Assembly (NCBI RefSeq): GCF_000758585.1 | Contig: NZ_CP009281.1 | Location: 2,976,001-3,040,000, forward strand | DNA length: 64,000 bases | Direction of reading: 5' to 3' | Origin: Paenibacillus sp. FSL R5-0345 | GTDB taxonomy: Bacteria; Bacillota; Bacilli; Paenibacillales; Paenibacillaceae | Shown here: positions 16,969-26,540 of the stretch, in pieces | How positions within the stretch are numbered: the first letter of the stretch is position 1 | Layout: every line of letters begins with the position of its first letter | Program-made: the position numbers and the translations under genes | The notes under the pieces: generated by a model | Told to the model about the DNA's origin: nothing | The model's database searches: none | What the model saw: only the letters and a program-made list of their open reading frames with translations

Positions 16969-18219
16969 GTGATACCAACCGAAGCACAAAACAAAAAACA
17001 TTGGAAACGGGATATAATTATCTTTTTAAGTAGTCAGACATTTTCGTTATTCGGTTCTGCTTTAGTTCAATATGCTATTATGTGGTACGTTACGCTTACA
17101 ACAAAATCAGGTATGATGATGACATTATTTATTATTTGTGGATTCATTCCTACCTTTTTATTATCACCGTTTGCAGGTGTATGGGCGGACCGTTTCAACC
17201 GGAAATATCTTATTATGATAGCAGATGCCATGATTGCCTTTGTTACACTGGTTTTAGCCATTACATTTTTGCTTGGTTATGATGAGATATGGTTGTTGTT
17301 CGCCATTGCTGCAGTTCGTGCGCTCGGAGCTGGGGTTCAATCGCCTGCGGTTGGGGCAATATTACCTCAAATTGTACCAGAGGATAAGCTGACGAAAGTA
17401 AATGGGATTAACGGAAGTCTTCAAGCACTAATGATGTTTGTTGCACCTATCGTTAGCGCGTCATTGCTTTCATTGGCAACCATTGAGGTCATTTTCTTTA
17501 TCGATGTTATCACAGCAGCGATAGCGATCTTTACATTATTTTTCTTTTTGAAAATACCGTTGCATAAAAAAGCGACGGATAAACAAACGACAAGCTATTT
17601 GGACGATTTTAAACAGGGTTTAAGCTATATTAAAAACCATAGCTTTCTCAAAACCTTTTTCATTTTTTTCGCCTTTTTCTTTGTATTGATGGCACCGGCT
17701 GCATTTTTAACACCGCTACAAGTGACACGCAGCTTCGGAGATGATTATTGGCGATTAACAGCCATTGAAATTGCTTTTTCTATCGGTATGATGGCTGGCG
17801 GAGCAATTATTGCTTCATGGGGCGGATTTCGAAACAAATTATATACGATGACTTTTGCTAGCTTAATTATGGGTGTATGCACGTTAGCTTTAGGTATTGT
17901 ACCTGTTTTTTGGATCTACTTGGTTATGATGGCTATTTTCGGCGTAGCTATGCCCGTCTTTAATACACCGACAACCGTAATGCTACAAGAGAAGGTAGAT
18001 CCGGATTACATGGGACGCATATTCGGAGTCTTTGGTATGATATCGACTTCCATGATGCCCATCGGAATGCTGATATTTGGTCCTCTTGCGGATGTAATTG
18101 AGATTGAGTGGCTTCTTGTTGGAACAGGATTGTTTATTGTGATATTGTCCGTTTTCTTCATTCGTAACAAGCGTTTGGTAGAAGCAGGGATGCCGATAAT
18201 AAAGGAAACATCACAATAG
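16969..18219 (+). CDS. MFS transporter, macrolide-efflux (Mef)-like
   Basis: A 416-residue 12-helix exporter. WADRFNRKYLIMIADAMIA and KLTKVNGINGSLQALMMFVA resemble the Mef(A)/YfiS branch of MFS pumps, whose known members expel macrolides. GTG 16969 has GGGGGAG nine nt upstream. It lies alone, ended by a hairpin at 18269-18310, and no ribosomal stalling leader or methylase gene is seen beside it. Resistance is a family-based possibility, not shown here. Confidence 0.87.
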   Translation: MIPTEAQNKKHWKRDIIIFLSSQTFSLFGSALVQYAIMWYVTLTTKSGMMMTLFIICGFIPTFLLSPFAGVWADRFNRKYLIMIADAMIAFVTLVLAITFLLGYDEIWLLFAIAAVRALGAGVQSPAVGAILPQIVPEDKLTKVNGINGSLQALMMFVAPIVSASLLSLATIEVIFFIDVITAAIAIFTLFFFLKIPLHKKATDKQTTSYLDDFKQGLSYIKNHSFLKTFFIFFAFFFVLMAPAAFLTPLQVTRSFGDDYWRLTAIEIAFSIGMMAGGAIIASWGGFRNKLYTMTFASLIMGVCTLALGIVPVFWIYLVMMAIFGVAMPVFNTPTTVMLQEKVDPDYMGRIFGVFGMISTSMMPIGMLIFGPLADVIEIEWLLVGTGLFIVILSVFFIRNKRLVEAGMPIIKETSQ

Positions 18220-18268
18220 CAGGATTTTGCTTAGAATTGTGAACTTGGGACCCATGTGTAGAGAAAAA

Positions 18269-18310
18269 AGAAGCTCTCCTGAAGTTCAAATGAACTTTGT
18301 GGAAGCTTCT
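18269..18310 (+). terminator. Hairpin after the Mef-like gene
   Basis: AGAAGCT (18269-18275) and AGCTTCT (18304-18310) enclose a second stem AAGTTC/GAACTT, followed by CTTAATTT. It could terminate the pump gene or attenuate the small gene that starts 25 bp later. Confidence 0.6.
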
Positions 18311-18335
18311 CTTAATTTGAAAAAGGAGGTTGGTT

Positions 18336-18521
18336 ATGACTTATTCACAGATCTGGAACAACTCAGGAAATGAAGCTGAAATCGTCTTTTTGGAACAGCA
18401 GATTGAGGCTGTCAAAAAAGAAATAAAACGAGCAAAAGCCGCAGAACAACAGGAGATATTGGATCAAGCGAATCGCAGGCTGGCTGAATTGGAAGCAAAG
18501 CTGGATGAGCTAGAGGAGTAG
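18336..18521 (+). CDS. Small coiled-coil protein of unknown function
   Basis: A 61-residue, highly charged protein that is almost all heptad-like helix (EAEIVFLEQQIEAVKKEIKR, then RRLAELEAKLDELEE). AAGGAGG (18323-18329) is six nt before ATG 18336, a strong translation signal, so it is probably expressed. There is no signal peptide. I do not recognise a family. It faces the SecA2-like gene tail to tail with only 23 bp between. Confidence 0.7.
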   Translation: MTYSQIWNNSGNEAEIVFLEQQIEAVKKEIKRAKAAEQQEILDQANRRLAELEAKLDELEE

Positions 18522-18544
18522 CGGCTAACTACCTCTTCGTTGCA

Positions 18545-20821
18545 TCAATATTTTGACAGCTTGAATATCGGCCTCGCAACCGTGCGAAGCCAATAAGCAA
18601 ATACGGTAGTTCCGGTCCATGAGGTTCGCTTATTCTGCAGGTATTGATCGTTGATAATATAAGTCCGGGTGGAAGCAGGGCTTTTCAGGCCGAACTTTTC
18701 CCACTCTGCCGGATCATTTGAACCTCCGAGCTTTTCAAGCATATTTTCCGACGCGATATCTATTTTAGAAGTAATTTGCTCGTAGGCTTCAGTGATTTGC
18801 GCATGAAATTCGTCGATTGGATTGCGGCTGGCAAGGCTCTCCAAGTGAATGCCTTCGCGAAGATAAGAAACGTATGCAAGATGGTCAGCCCAGAATTCGT
18901 CGATATAAAAAAGCCGTACCCTCTGCTCCGCTGGGCTCAACGGCTGCTCGCCTTTCAAAATTCGGAGCCGCTCCGCGTATAGAATTCGCCTCTGATCCTC
19001 CACCATATCCGAATAACAGTTCAGTTCCTTGTGGATATCGAAGTTTTGGCCCATAACAATACGCTGAGTACTTGTGATCTTGCTGCTGAGCCCCGTCTCT
19101 TCAAGAGCCTCATCCTGCCTGGGAGCGCGAACTGCTTTATGGATGCCGAAGCGAAGCAGTAACTCGTCCTCCAAGCTTACATAAAAAACGGAAGCTCCCG
19201 GGTCGCCTTGGCGACCGGAACGCCCGCGCAACTGGTCGTCGATCCGCACGCTTTCGTTCACATGGGTGGCAATTACGTACAACCCGCCCAGCTTGGCGAT
19301 TACCTCTGCTTGCGCAGGGTCGCCGCCGCCGAGCCGGATGTCGACCCCGCGTCCCGCCATATTCGTAGACACAGTCACTGCACCGATTTCTCCCGCTTTG
19401 GCGATGATGTCGGCTTCTTCTGCGTCGTTTTTCGCATTTAGAACATGGCAAGATACGCCTGCAACCGCTAGCGCCTCGGCCAGCATGGCAGACTCCTCGA
19501 CGCTTGACGTACCAATGAGAATTGGACGTCCCGTCCTATGGACGGATGAGATTTCTTGTACAAGTGCCTTAAGCTTGGCATCTTTATGGGTGTAAATCCG
19601 GTGCAGATGGTCGATTCGAATGTTTGGCCGGTTCGGTGGAATTTGCAGCACCTGGAGCGCATAAATATCTTCGAAGTCCATTGCGGAAGCATGAGCGGTA
19701 GCCGTCATTCCGCAAATCTGCGGATACAGGCTAATGAAGTGTTGAATGGTGATCGTCCCGAGAATTTTCCCGCCGGCTATGGAGTACAGCCCTTCTTTTG
19801 CCGTAAGCGCGGCTTGCAGCCCGTCCGGCAAATACCGGTTCTCCGCCACCCGGCCGGTATACTCTTCGATCAGCTCGATTTTTCCGTCCCGGACGATGTA
19901 ATCTATGTCTTTCTTTAATAACGATTCCGCATGCAGCGCGCAATTTAAAGAAGTCAGCAAATGACTGTTATGGCTATCGTATAAATTGCCGCATCCCAGC
20001 ATCAATTCCGCATGCGCAGCGCCTGTTTCATTTAAGTAAACGTTCCGCTGGAACTCGTCGAAGTCGTAATGTTCATCTCTATTAAGCTGCCGAGCCACTT
20101 CTGCGAAACGAAAGCCATCGCTCCTGGAAGAGGGCATATCTCCGCTGATGACCAGCGGCACCCGTGCTTCGTCGAGAAGCAGCGAATCCGCTTCGTCCAC
20201 GATGACGTAGTGGAAAGGACGATGCACGGTATCGGCTTCGTTTAGTGCAATTGTATCGCGTAAGTAATCGAATCCCGCTTCTTTTGCCGTAACATAGGTT
20301 ATATCCTTGGCGTATGCTTCCTGTTTCTCGGACAGGCTCATACCCGCTTGAACCGAGTTTACCGTTAATCCGAGGAAACGATAGATCGGGCCCATCCATT
20401 CCGCATCGCGCTTGGCTAAATAATCGTTAAAAGTCAGCACATGAATACCTTTGCCAGTCAGTGCATTTAGATATGCAGGCATAACAGCAGAAAGTGTTTT
20501 TCCTTCACCGGTATGCTGCTCGATCAAGAATCTCTCGTGCAGAGCGATGGCAGCCATGATCTGGACATCGTAAGGATTTAATCCAAGCTTTCTCTTCGCT
20601 GCCTCACATACTAACGCATAAGCAGCGATAAGCAGCTCATCCAAAGGTGTACCTGATTTTGCTTCTTTTTGTAGCCGGAGGGATTCCGCTTGAAGCTTCC
20701 CATCGTCCCATGCTTCCAAATTCCGTTTTCTGATGAGCTCCACTTTGTCCTGATAAACTTTCAGCTTATTCTGGGTATCGCGGTCTTTGAATTTTTGCAT
20801 CAATTTGACGGCTATATTCAT
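18545..20821 (-). CDS. secA2: Accessory SecA-type translocase ATPase (SecA2-like)
   Basis: About 758 residues of SecA motor: Walker A HTGEGKT, the NDYLAKRDAEWMGPIYRFLG block, Walker B VDEADSLLLDEA, and the helicase motif RGRSGRQGDPGASVFYVSLE. The C-terminal zinc-binding tail of the housekeeping SecA is missing and the protein is shorter, which fits an accessory SecA2 that helps export selected surface proteins through SecYEG. ATG at 20821 has AGGGGAG upstream; the frame opens nine codons earlier. The middle part (about 19.1-20.5 kb) looks more GC-rich than its neighbours, hinting at transfer. No SecY2 or SlaP-like partner is adjacent. An SLH surface protein is encoded 4 kb away. Confidence 0.85.
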   Translation of the reverse strand: MNIAVKLMQKFKDRDTQNKLKVYQDKVELIRKRNLEAWDDGKLQAESLRLQKEAKSGTPLDELLIAAYALVCEAAKRKLGLNPYDVQIMAAIALHERFLIEQHTGEGKTLSAVMPAYLNALTGKGIHVLTFNDYLAKRDAEWMGPIYRFLGLTVNSVQAGMSLSEKQEAYAKDITYVTAKEAGFDYLRDTIALNEADTVHRPFHYVIVDEADSLLLDEARVPLVISGDMPSSRSDGFRFAEVARQLNRDEHYDFDEFQRNVYLNETGAAHAELMLGCGNLYDSHNSHLLTSLNCALHAESLLKKDIDYIVRDGKIELIEEYTGRVAENRYLPDGLQAALTAKEGLYSIAGGKILGTITIQHFISLYPQICGMTATAHASAMDFEDIYALQVLQIPPNRPNIRIDHLHRIYTHKDAKLKALVQEISSVHRTGRPILIGTSSVEESAMLAEALAVAGVSCHVLNAKNDAEEADIIAKAGEIGAVTVSTNMAGRGVDIRLGGGDPAQAEVIAKLGGLYVIATHVNESVRIDDQLRGRSGRQGDPGASVFYVSLEDELLLRFGIHKAVRAPRQDEALEETGLSSKITSTQRIVMGQNFDIHKELNCYSDMVEDQRRILYAERLRILKGEQPLSPAEQRVRLFYIDEFWADHLAYVSYLREGIHLESLASRNPIDEFHAQITEAYEQITSKIDIASENMLEKLGGSNDPAEWEKFGLKSPASTRTYIINDQYLQNKRTSWTGTTVFAYWLRTVARPIFKLSKY

Positions 20822-20849
20822 AGAAATCTGATCTCCCCTCGATAGCAAT

Positions 20850-21079
20850 ACGCTTAGTTTTGCACAATATTTGCGCTGATCAGTCGCTTAACAAGTTCCT
20901 GGATTCAATCTACCAAAATGTTCTATTAAAAGCAATTTTGGCAAATGAAAGAGACTATCAAAACGTAAATCGGTTGCTATCGGGTGGATACCTCTAGGTA
21001 CTCTGTGATCTATTTTTTGCGAGTTCTTGATTGTAGATTGTTGAATAAAGAACCTAAAAAGACTGAATAGGGATCTTAC
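20850..21079. other. Intergenic stretch without a recognised feature
   Basis: Upstream region of the SecA2-like gene. No open frame, hairpin or repeat could be supported apart from the expected promoter space. Confidence 0.5.
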
Positions 21080-21332
21080 TCATCAACCAGTCCCGTATAC
21101 TACTTCACATTCTTATATATGGCTTTTCCTAGCGCTAGCACATTAACATTATGGCAAGTACTTACACCTGAACCACAATATACGATAATCTCAACCTCCG
21201 GAATATGCTCTAGTCTGTAGGCATAACGCCAGCCTCAGGTTTACCAAGCGTAAACCGGTAACTCCACTATGCTCTGCTCCGGTTCATATAACCTTGCCGG
21301 CAGCCAGCGTTTGGAAACGGTAACTCCTATTC
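21080..21332 (-). pseudogene. Degraded sulfurtransferase remnant A (internally deleted)
   Basis: The right part, read on the minus strand, gives VSKRW-PARLYEPE, matching the N-terminus of the intact sulfurtransferase encoded at 32746-33588 (VSTRWLLARLYEPE). The left part matches its C-terminal coding sequence (cacttacacctgaacc-type stretch and the segment after it). The middle of the gene, roughly 600 bp, is missing and frames are broken. It is therefore a full-length ancestor reduced by deletion. Confidence 0.8.
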
Positions 21333-21492
21333 AATCCCATCCGTTGCACTGAGATTGAATAGCATCATTATAGAGGTAAAGTACAAGAGGTACATGCAGG
21401 CTCCTGAATCCGAGTTAGGGGATTTGACACACGCATAAGCTGCTTTTACAATTGCCTATGAGTTGATAGACAGATGAGAGGAGGCATACGAT

Positions 21493-22503
21493 ATGGAAGC
21501 TATAGTAAGTCAAGCCTGGCCGGAATGGAGCGGAACGCTGCGGAAGCGGAGCGGGGGGTGGAACAACACCACTTATTTTGTGGAAAATAGCGGTAAATGT
21601 GCAGTCCTTCGCATATATGATACACATAAGGACAGAAACAAGATTGAATTCGAGCATGCTGTGCTTCAGCAACTTGGAACACGAGCTTTACCTTTCAAAG
21701 TACCTGTTCCTATTCTAACAACTACCGATGAAACTATGATTCAGTTAGGGGAGAATGGTAAATTCGCTTGCTTGTTCCGATATATTGATGGAGAATCACC
21801 TGTGGAGGAAGAGGTTTCTTACCTAGAATCCTTTGGAGAGGTAACGGGTGTTTTATCTGAAGTGCTGTCAGCTATTGATCCCGGCCTTACTCCGGTGTAC
21901 CGGCCATATTATGAATTGCGGTCGTCCTATCCGTTATGCAGTACAGAGGTCATCCGGGAACTGTGCCTGAGTCCGCCGGAACCTTTTAAGGATCTGGGGG
22001 CTGAGCTAGTGATGCTCTACAGAGCTTATAGAAATATTACAGGTTCGCTGACTGAACTGGAGGGACTGCCTCACCAACTGGTACACGGTGACTTGAATGC
22101 CTCTAATCTTTTGGTAAATATAAAAGACCCGGGGCAGGTATCCTCGATGCTTGATTTTGAGTTCTGTACATATGATTTGCGGGTCATGGAGTTAGCGGTT
22201 ATTCTATCCGGACTGCTTGGGCATGCGGAGGAGAAGAAGATGATTCGTGATTTCTGCCGGGGCTTCAGCCGTAGTATCCGCCTCACCCCAGCCGAAATTA
22301 ACGCGATTCCAGTGTTGATGCTGCTGAGAAAAATCGATGTCTTTCTTCATTTTGTCACCCGTTATCTGGAGGGTACCGATGAATCCCGGGTACTTCATGA
22401 ACAGACAAAACTGCTGTCCGTAGATTTAGTCCAGCTGTCTGCAGGAACAGCAGAAATTCTAGTGATATTGCAAGAAGAGCAGGGAAGCGCATGCAGGCTA
22501 TAG
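21493..22503 (+). CDS. Phosphotransferase enzyme family protein (APH-like)
   Basis: A 336-residue kinase-like fold of the aminoglycoside phosphotransferase/choline kinase superfamily. The catalytic loop is HGDLNASN (His198 to Asn205) and the metal-binding aspartate is in LDFE (Asp221; the family usually has DFD or DFE). The N-lobe has VLRIYDTH with the expected nucleotide-binding strand. GAGAGGAGG precedes the ATG. The substrate is unknown; homoserine, choline, sugars and drugs are all used in this superfamily. It overlaps the convergent photolyase gene by six bases that contain both stop codons. Confidence 0.82.
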   Translation: MEAIVSQAWPEWSGTLRKRSGGWNNTTYFVENSGKCAVLRIYDTHKDRNKIEFEHAVLQQLGTRALPFKVPVPILTTTDETMIQLGENGKFACLFRYIDGESPVEEEVSYLESFGEVTGVLSEVLSAIDPGLTPVYRPYYELRSSYPLCSTEVIRELCLSPPEPFKDLGAELVMLYRAYRNITGSLTELEGLPHQLVHGDLNASNLLVNIKDPGQVSSMLDFEFCTYDLRVMELAVILSGLLGHAEEKKMIRDFCRGFSRSIRLTPAEINAIPVLMLLRKIDVFLHFVTRYLEGTDESRVLHEQTKLLSVDLVQLSAGTAEILVILQEEQGSACRL

Positions 22504-23886
22504 CTCATTTCCGTGATTAGGATGAACCGCCGCTCCCTTGCTGTTCAGGATTTCTTTATACACCTCAATCGCCAGCGCCCGTGACTGCTTAAGATCAACG
22601 ATGGCATATGGTCTAGGCAGATGGATAGCTTTATCGGACAAAACTGCCAGCTCCGGCAGCCAGGTGCGTATATAATCTCCGCTCGGGTCATGAGTCTGGG
22701 ACTGGGTTACCGGATTCATGATCCTGAAGTAAGGGGAGGCATCGAATCCGAGCGAGGAGCTCCACAGCCAGCCGCCACGGTTCAGCGCATTATCATAATC
22801 GCCCAGCTTCAGCCTGAAGTAACGCTCTCCGTAAATAAATGGACAGCCCAGATTTTTGGTGAGAAACATTGCGGTAATCATTCGCAGCCGGTTCGGCATC
22901 CATCCGGTTGTGTTCAGTTGGGTCATGGCGGCATCGATTACAGGAATGCCAGTTCTGCCCGAAGACCAAGCCTCAAAGTATTTCGTACCCAGCATGCTCA
23001 AATCATACACCTTCTCATAGCTGAAGAAATCAGCATCGAGCCGGGCTTGATACAGATAGAAATCCCGCCAGGCCAGCTGTCGCAGCCATTCTTCCCCGCC
23101 GGTTTCTTCTTCCGCCAGCCGAGTATACACAGTACGTGCTGAAATGGTACCCGTATTGAGGTACCGGCTGATCTGGCTGGTGCCCTCCTGTGCATACCTG
23201 TCACGGTTCACGTGATAATCCCGTAAATGCAAGTCTATAAATTGCTCAAGAGTATCGTTTACATCCATCTTCTTTCTTGAAGGCACTAGCTTTTCAAACT
23301 GAAGTTTAATCTCCTCAGGAATCTTGAAATCTTCGGCAATCTTGTCGTCCAGTGTAGCCGTTGACAGATCAGCCAAGGTCGAAGAATAAGGCGGATGAAA
23401 GCGCTCTGCCAAGTAGCTGCGCCAGCGGCGGTAGAACGGTGTGAATACCTTGAAGGGCTCTCGACGCCCGCACCAATCCATGAAATCTTCCAGATCACAG
23501 AGCATGCTGTCGTGAAAAATTTTGAAACGGATGCCGAGTGCAGCCGATGTATCACGCAGGCTCATGTCTCTTTTTAATGCATAAGGGGTGTAATCGGCAT
23601 GGACCATCAATTCCTGTATTGGGTAGGTTTCGCTCAGCCTCTTGACAATAATATCAGGCTCGCCATAAAGAATATGTAGCTGCTTGCCCTCAGTGGCGTA
23701 TTCCTGCTGAAGTCTTGAGACCTGCGTCAGAAAGTTTACCCCGCTATGCTCAAGATAGCGTTGTTTTCGCAGTAGAAAAGGCTCCAAAATCAACAGATGA
23801 AGGCTGCGAGAGCCAGAAGAACGTATAGCCTCAAAGACCGGAAGATCGCTAGTCCGCAGATCCTTGCGGTGAATGTAGAGAATCAT
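22498..23886 (-). CDS. phr: Deoxyribodipyrimidine photolyase
   Basis: A 462-residue photolyase/cryptochrome protein that would repair UV pyrimidine dimers with light and FAD. The N-terminal antenna domain begins MILYIHRKDLRTSDLPV. The FAD domain has TGIPVIDAAMTQLNTTGWMP and PYFRIMNPVTQSQTHDPSGD, both diagnostic. The frame opens 32 codons earlier, but ATG 23886 has AAAGGA ten nt upstream and begins the antenna domain exactly. It converges on the phosphotransferase gene with overlapping stops and no terminator between. Confidence 0.93.
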   Translation of the reverse strand: MILYIHRKDLRTSDLPVFEAIRSSGSRSLHLLILEPFLLRKQRYLEHSGVNFLTQVSRLQQEYATEGKQLHILYGEPDIIVKRLSETYPIQELMVHADYTPYALKRDMSLRDTSAALGIRFKIFHDSMLCDLEDFMDWCGRREPFKVFTPFYRRWRSYLAERFHPPYSSTLADLSTATLDDKIAEDFKIPEEIKLQFEKLVPSRKKMDVNDTLEQFIDLHLRDYHVNRDRYAQEGTSQISRYLNTGTISARTVYTRLAEEETGGEEWLRQLAWRDFYLYQARLDADFFSYEKVYDLSMLGTKYFEAWSSGRTGIPVIDAAMTQLNTTGWMPNRLRMITAMFLTKNLGCPFIYGERYFRLKLGDYDNALNRGGWLWSSSLGFDASPYFRIMNPVTQSQTHDPSGDYIRTWLPELAVLSDKAIHLPRPYAIVDLKQSRALAIEVYKEILNSKGAAVHPNHGNEL

Positions 23887-24106
23887 CAGAAGTATTTCCT
23901 TTCTGTAATCTGAGGGAATAACCGCCTGTCCATAATACGATAGATTTGAAGTTTTGGCGATGAGCTGTCTATAGTGAACCAATTGGAGTCAGGAGATTCG
24001 GTTCATGGGCAATGCATCCACCATGGAAATTGTAGCAGGAGCTGTTCGAGCAGGGACGGACCAGCAGGATATAACCCAAAATGCGCATATACACCATAAC
24101 TTAAAC
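23887..24106. other. Intergenic stretch without a recognised feature
   Basis: Upstream region of the photolyase gene. No gene, repeat or clear operator was found. Confidence 0.5.
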
Positions 24107-24132
24107 ACAAAAAGCCTGCGCCAAGCGCAGAC
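24107..24132 (-). terminator. Terminator retained beside sulfurtransferase remnant B
   Basis: On the minus strand GTCTGCGC and GCGCAGGC (24125-24132 and 24114-24121) form a stem with a 3-nt loop followed by TTTTTGTGT. It lies directly after the remnant's stop codon. Confidence 0.8.
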
Positions 24133-24147
24133 TCTTCATGTTTATTC

Positions 24148-24320
24148 TTAACCAATGGCTATCGGATTCCTGATATACGAAATCCAATCACTCCAGCTTC
24201 CTGCGTACAGTCGAACTTTTTTGTACCCGGTCTTCTTGTCGGGGGTCTCATTCTGACCGTGACACATGTCGAGCCTTATAATCGGCTTCGAATCATTTGG
24301 GATTTTGCTGCAACTAATGG
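24148..24320 (-). pseudogene. Sulfurtransferase C-terminal remnant B
   Basis: The last coding stretch reads [18 protein letters not shown], then NPIAIG and a TAA at 24148-24150. This parallels [18 protein letters not shown], then NPVATG, in the intact sulfurtransferase. Upstream the reading weakens (SKPIIRLDMCHG in place of EQEIIVYCGSG), and no N-terminal part is found. The open frame continues to 24534 but has no recognised content there. Confidence 0.8.
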
Positions 24321-24717
24321 ATGCTTCGGTACTAACGATGTTCAACCGCAGGCGGGGGAAGAAAGTTGTAAAAATCTGATCTAGTAAACTTCGTGCATAG
24401 TGAGCATGCAAGGCAAATGAAGCTTCGTTTTGGCAGGCACAATCTCTGATACCCGGCGTTTCGATGCATTTATATGAGCTAAGCAGACTGAACAATAAAG
24501 AGTACATGTTCGGGAAGGACTTGCTGCAAGCCAAGTTGAAGAGAAACCATTTATTTTCTAAAAAGATTAAGTGTATACTGATTTATCCTTTTAATGTAGA
24601 TAAAATGAATTTTTTTATTGTTTAATTTTTTTCTTCTTTATTTAAACTTTTTTCTGGTATATTATGCAATTATGAATTAAGAGTCTAATAAGTCCAAAAA
24701 AGGGAGTGGTAGAAGAA

Positions 24718-25830
24718 ATGAAGAAAATTGTAAGTACTGCGATCGCTTTAATCCTATGTTTAAACAGTTCTATTAGCCTTGCGCAAACGGCGGTGAAGAC
24801 CTCTGCCGATTTTACTGACCTAAAGGATCTGGATGCTGCGACGAAAGCCAAATTCGATGCCATGATTTCGGCAGGTATATTTGACGGCGTAACCGATACG
24901 ACATTCGGGATAAAAGATGAAATGAACCGTGCACAGTTTGCCAAGGTTGCCGCGTTGATCACGGGTCTTAAAGTCGAGACTTCGTTGAAGACGTCCAGTT
25001 TCTCAGACGTTAAAGCTGATGACGCCGCCAATGGATATGCACTACCTTACATAGAAGCACTTAAAAAATCCGGAATTACAGATGGCTATGGAGAAGGTAT
25101 ATTCGATCCGGCCGGCAAGGTGACAAAAGAACAATTAGCTACATTCTTGGTTAGAATGTTAGGAAAAGATACAGAGGCAAAAGCCCTAACAGGAACCGAT
25201 GTAACGGTATCCAATTGGGCGCAAGGTTATGTCGCAGAGGCATTATTATTGAAATTGTTACCTGCAGGTACTAATGGAACTTTCGGTGGAAAAACGAATG
25301 CAACGCGCGATCTGCTCCTTACAGGAGCGTATGAAGCCAAACAACAGTATGTAGCGCTGACAACACCAACAGCAACAGCAACACCAACACCAACACCAAC
25401 ACCAACACCAACACCAACACCAACACCAACACCAACACCAACACCAACACCAACACCAGAACCAACACCAGAACCAACACCAGAACCAACACCAGAACCA
25501 ACACCAACACCAGCACCAACACAAGAACCAACAGCAACACCGACGACTGAACCAACACAAGGACCAACACAAGAGCCAACACAAGGACCAACACAAGAGC
25601 CAACAGAAGAACCAACACCAACACCAGCACCAACACAAGAACCAACAGCAACACCGACGACTGAACCAACACAAGGACCAACACAAGAGCCAACACAAGG
25701 ACCAACACAAGAGCCAACAGAAGAACCAACACAAGAGCCAACACAAGAACCAACACAAGAACCAACACAAGAACCAATACTAGCGCCTGAACCGACGTTT
25801 AACATCGATGCCGTTGTGTTCGGACAATGA
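24718..25830 (+). CDS. S-layer homology (SLH) protein with Thr/Pro repeat tail
   Basis: A secreted surface protein of 370 residues. A signal peptide ([20 protein letters not shown], cleaved near AQT) is followed by three SLH units at residues about 30-205. The best are [20 protein letters not shown] and [20 protein letters not shown]; the third is degenerate. SLH units bind pyruvylated wall polymer. Residues about 218-360 are Pro-Thr repeats like a wall-spanning linker, but only about 15 residues ([14 protein letters not shown]) follow, so no effector domain exists. ATG 24718 lies 11 nt after AGGGAG, and an extended -10 (TGGTATATT) stands about 60 bp upstream. It may be a stalk or wall-associated protein, or a truncated ancestor of a larger one. 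Confidence 0.85.
   Translation: MKKIVSTAIALILCLNSSISLAQTAVKTSADFTDLKDLDAATKAKFDAMISAGIFDGVTDTTFGIKDEMNRAQFAKVAALITGLKVETSLKTSSFSDVKADDAANGYALPYIEALKKSGITDGYGEGIFDPAGKVTKEQLATFLVRMLGKDTEAKALTGTDVTVSNWAQGYVAEALLLKLLPAGTNGTFGGKTNATRDLLLTGAYEAKQQYVALTTPTATATPTPTPTPTPTPTPTPTPTPTPTPTPEPTPEPTPEPTPEPTPTPAPTQEPTATPTTEPTQGPTQEPTQGPTQEPTEEPTPTPAPTQEPTATPTTEPTQGPTQEPTQGPTQEPTEEPTQEPTQEPTQEPTQEPILAPEPTFNIDAVVFGQ
25377..25785 (+). repeat. Hexanucleotide and 114-bp coding repeats of the SLH protein
   Basis: From about 25377 the DNA is a run of ACACCA hexamers coding Thr-Pro, followed by CAGAACCAACAC-type dodecamers. From 25511 there is a tandem duplication with a 114-bp (38-codon) period, the second copy starting at 25625 and matching for about 105 bp. 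All units keep the frame, so slippage would change length only. Confidence 0.9.
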
Positions 25831-25971
25831 GCTATTACCGAATTGTCCTATCTCTTGATCGGGATACACCGAAAGGTCTAAACGAAGCAATGATGCACTA
25901 AATAAATTTATCTATATCTTGTCCGTTTGGATTTTTAGATTTTAAAATCTTATTTTATGTATAGGTTTGTT

Positions 25972-25996
25972 GCCGCCATCCTTTGGCGGCTTTTTT
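25972..25996 (+). terminator. Terminator downstream of the SLH gene
   Basis: GCCGCCA (25972-25978) pairs with TGGCGGC (25984-25990) over a 5-nt loop, followed by six T. It is about 140 bp after the SLH stop; nothing coding was found between. Confidence 0.85.
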
Positions 25997-26506
25997 GTAC
26001 CCATTTTGAGAGGGGTGATTCATAAGCCAAAGACAATAACAACAGACAAACGTCTGACTTTCGCTGCGATCACCATGCAAATTATTAAGAATGATAACCG
26101 ACATAAATTGAAGTTAGCTCTTTGTTGATTGAGTGAATTTATTAAAAAATCATGGATTTTGTAATGGGTTCAAACATTTAGGGGCACCTTTAAATCTCAT
26201 AATACAAAAAGGGGACTTTACTAAGAATCTGAAAGTTTTGTACCTCTTACCTCAGATCTGAATTAGAAGTCGAAGTGCATGAATACCCATGGAAAGGGGA
26301 GAAAGAGCCTCGCCTTTTCAGCTTACATGGTCATGCGGTAACAAGCCGTACGACTCCTACTCGTCCGTCTTAAGGATCGGCAAAGTCTAAGTCACTCGTA
26401 CATCTGGCCGAGCAACGGTAGCCATACTTTCCACGATGTAGAATCCTGCGCTATTGGAAATATTCCCATTACTCTGTACTAATCCAACAAAGGTACAATC
26501 CCAGCA
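25997..26506. other. Noncoding stretch left of remnant C
   Basis: No convincing gene. A 36-codon frame from GTG 26015 has its AGAGGG touching the start and no recognisable product. No repeat was found. Confidence 0.5.
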
Positions 26507-26537
26507 CGAAGAGCCCGTGCAGGACGCGGGCTCTTCG
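26507..26537 (-). terminator. Hairpin retained beside sulfurtransferase remnant C
   Basis: CGAAGAGCCCG (26507-26517) pairs perfectly with CGGGCTCTTCG (26527-26537). It lies just past the remnant's stop on the minus strand, with only a weak T-run. Confidence 0.65.
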
Positions 26538-26540
26538 TAT

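Noticed and set aside
19137-20399. Several open frames on both strands inside the SecA2-like gene
   Set aside because: They follow from the higher GC content of this gene and have no independent signals.
24148-24534. 128-residue protein ending in the sulfurtransferase tail
   Set aside because: Only the last about 55 codons have homology; the rest has no start signal or protein-like content, so it is listed as a remnant.
25227-25805. Long minus-strand open frames (Val/Gly-, Cys/Trp- or Leu/Val-rich) opposite the SLH gene
   Set aside because: They are products of the ACACCA repeat read backwards, with no ribosome sites.
26015-26125. Short peptide starting at GTG 26015
   Set aside because: The purine-rich sequence touches the start codon, and there is no recognisable product or conservation evidence.
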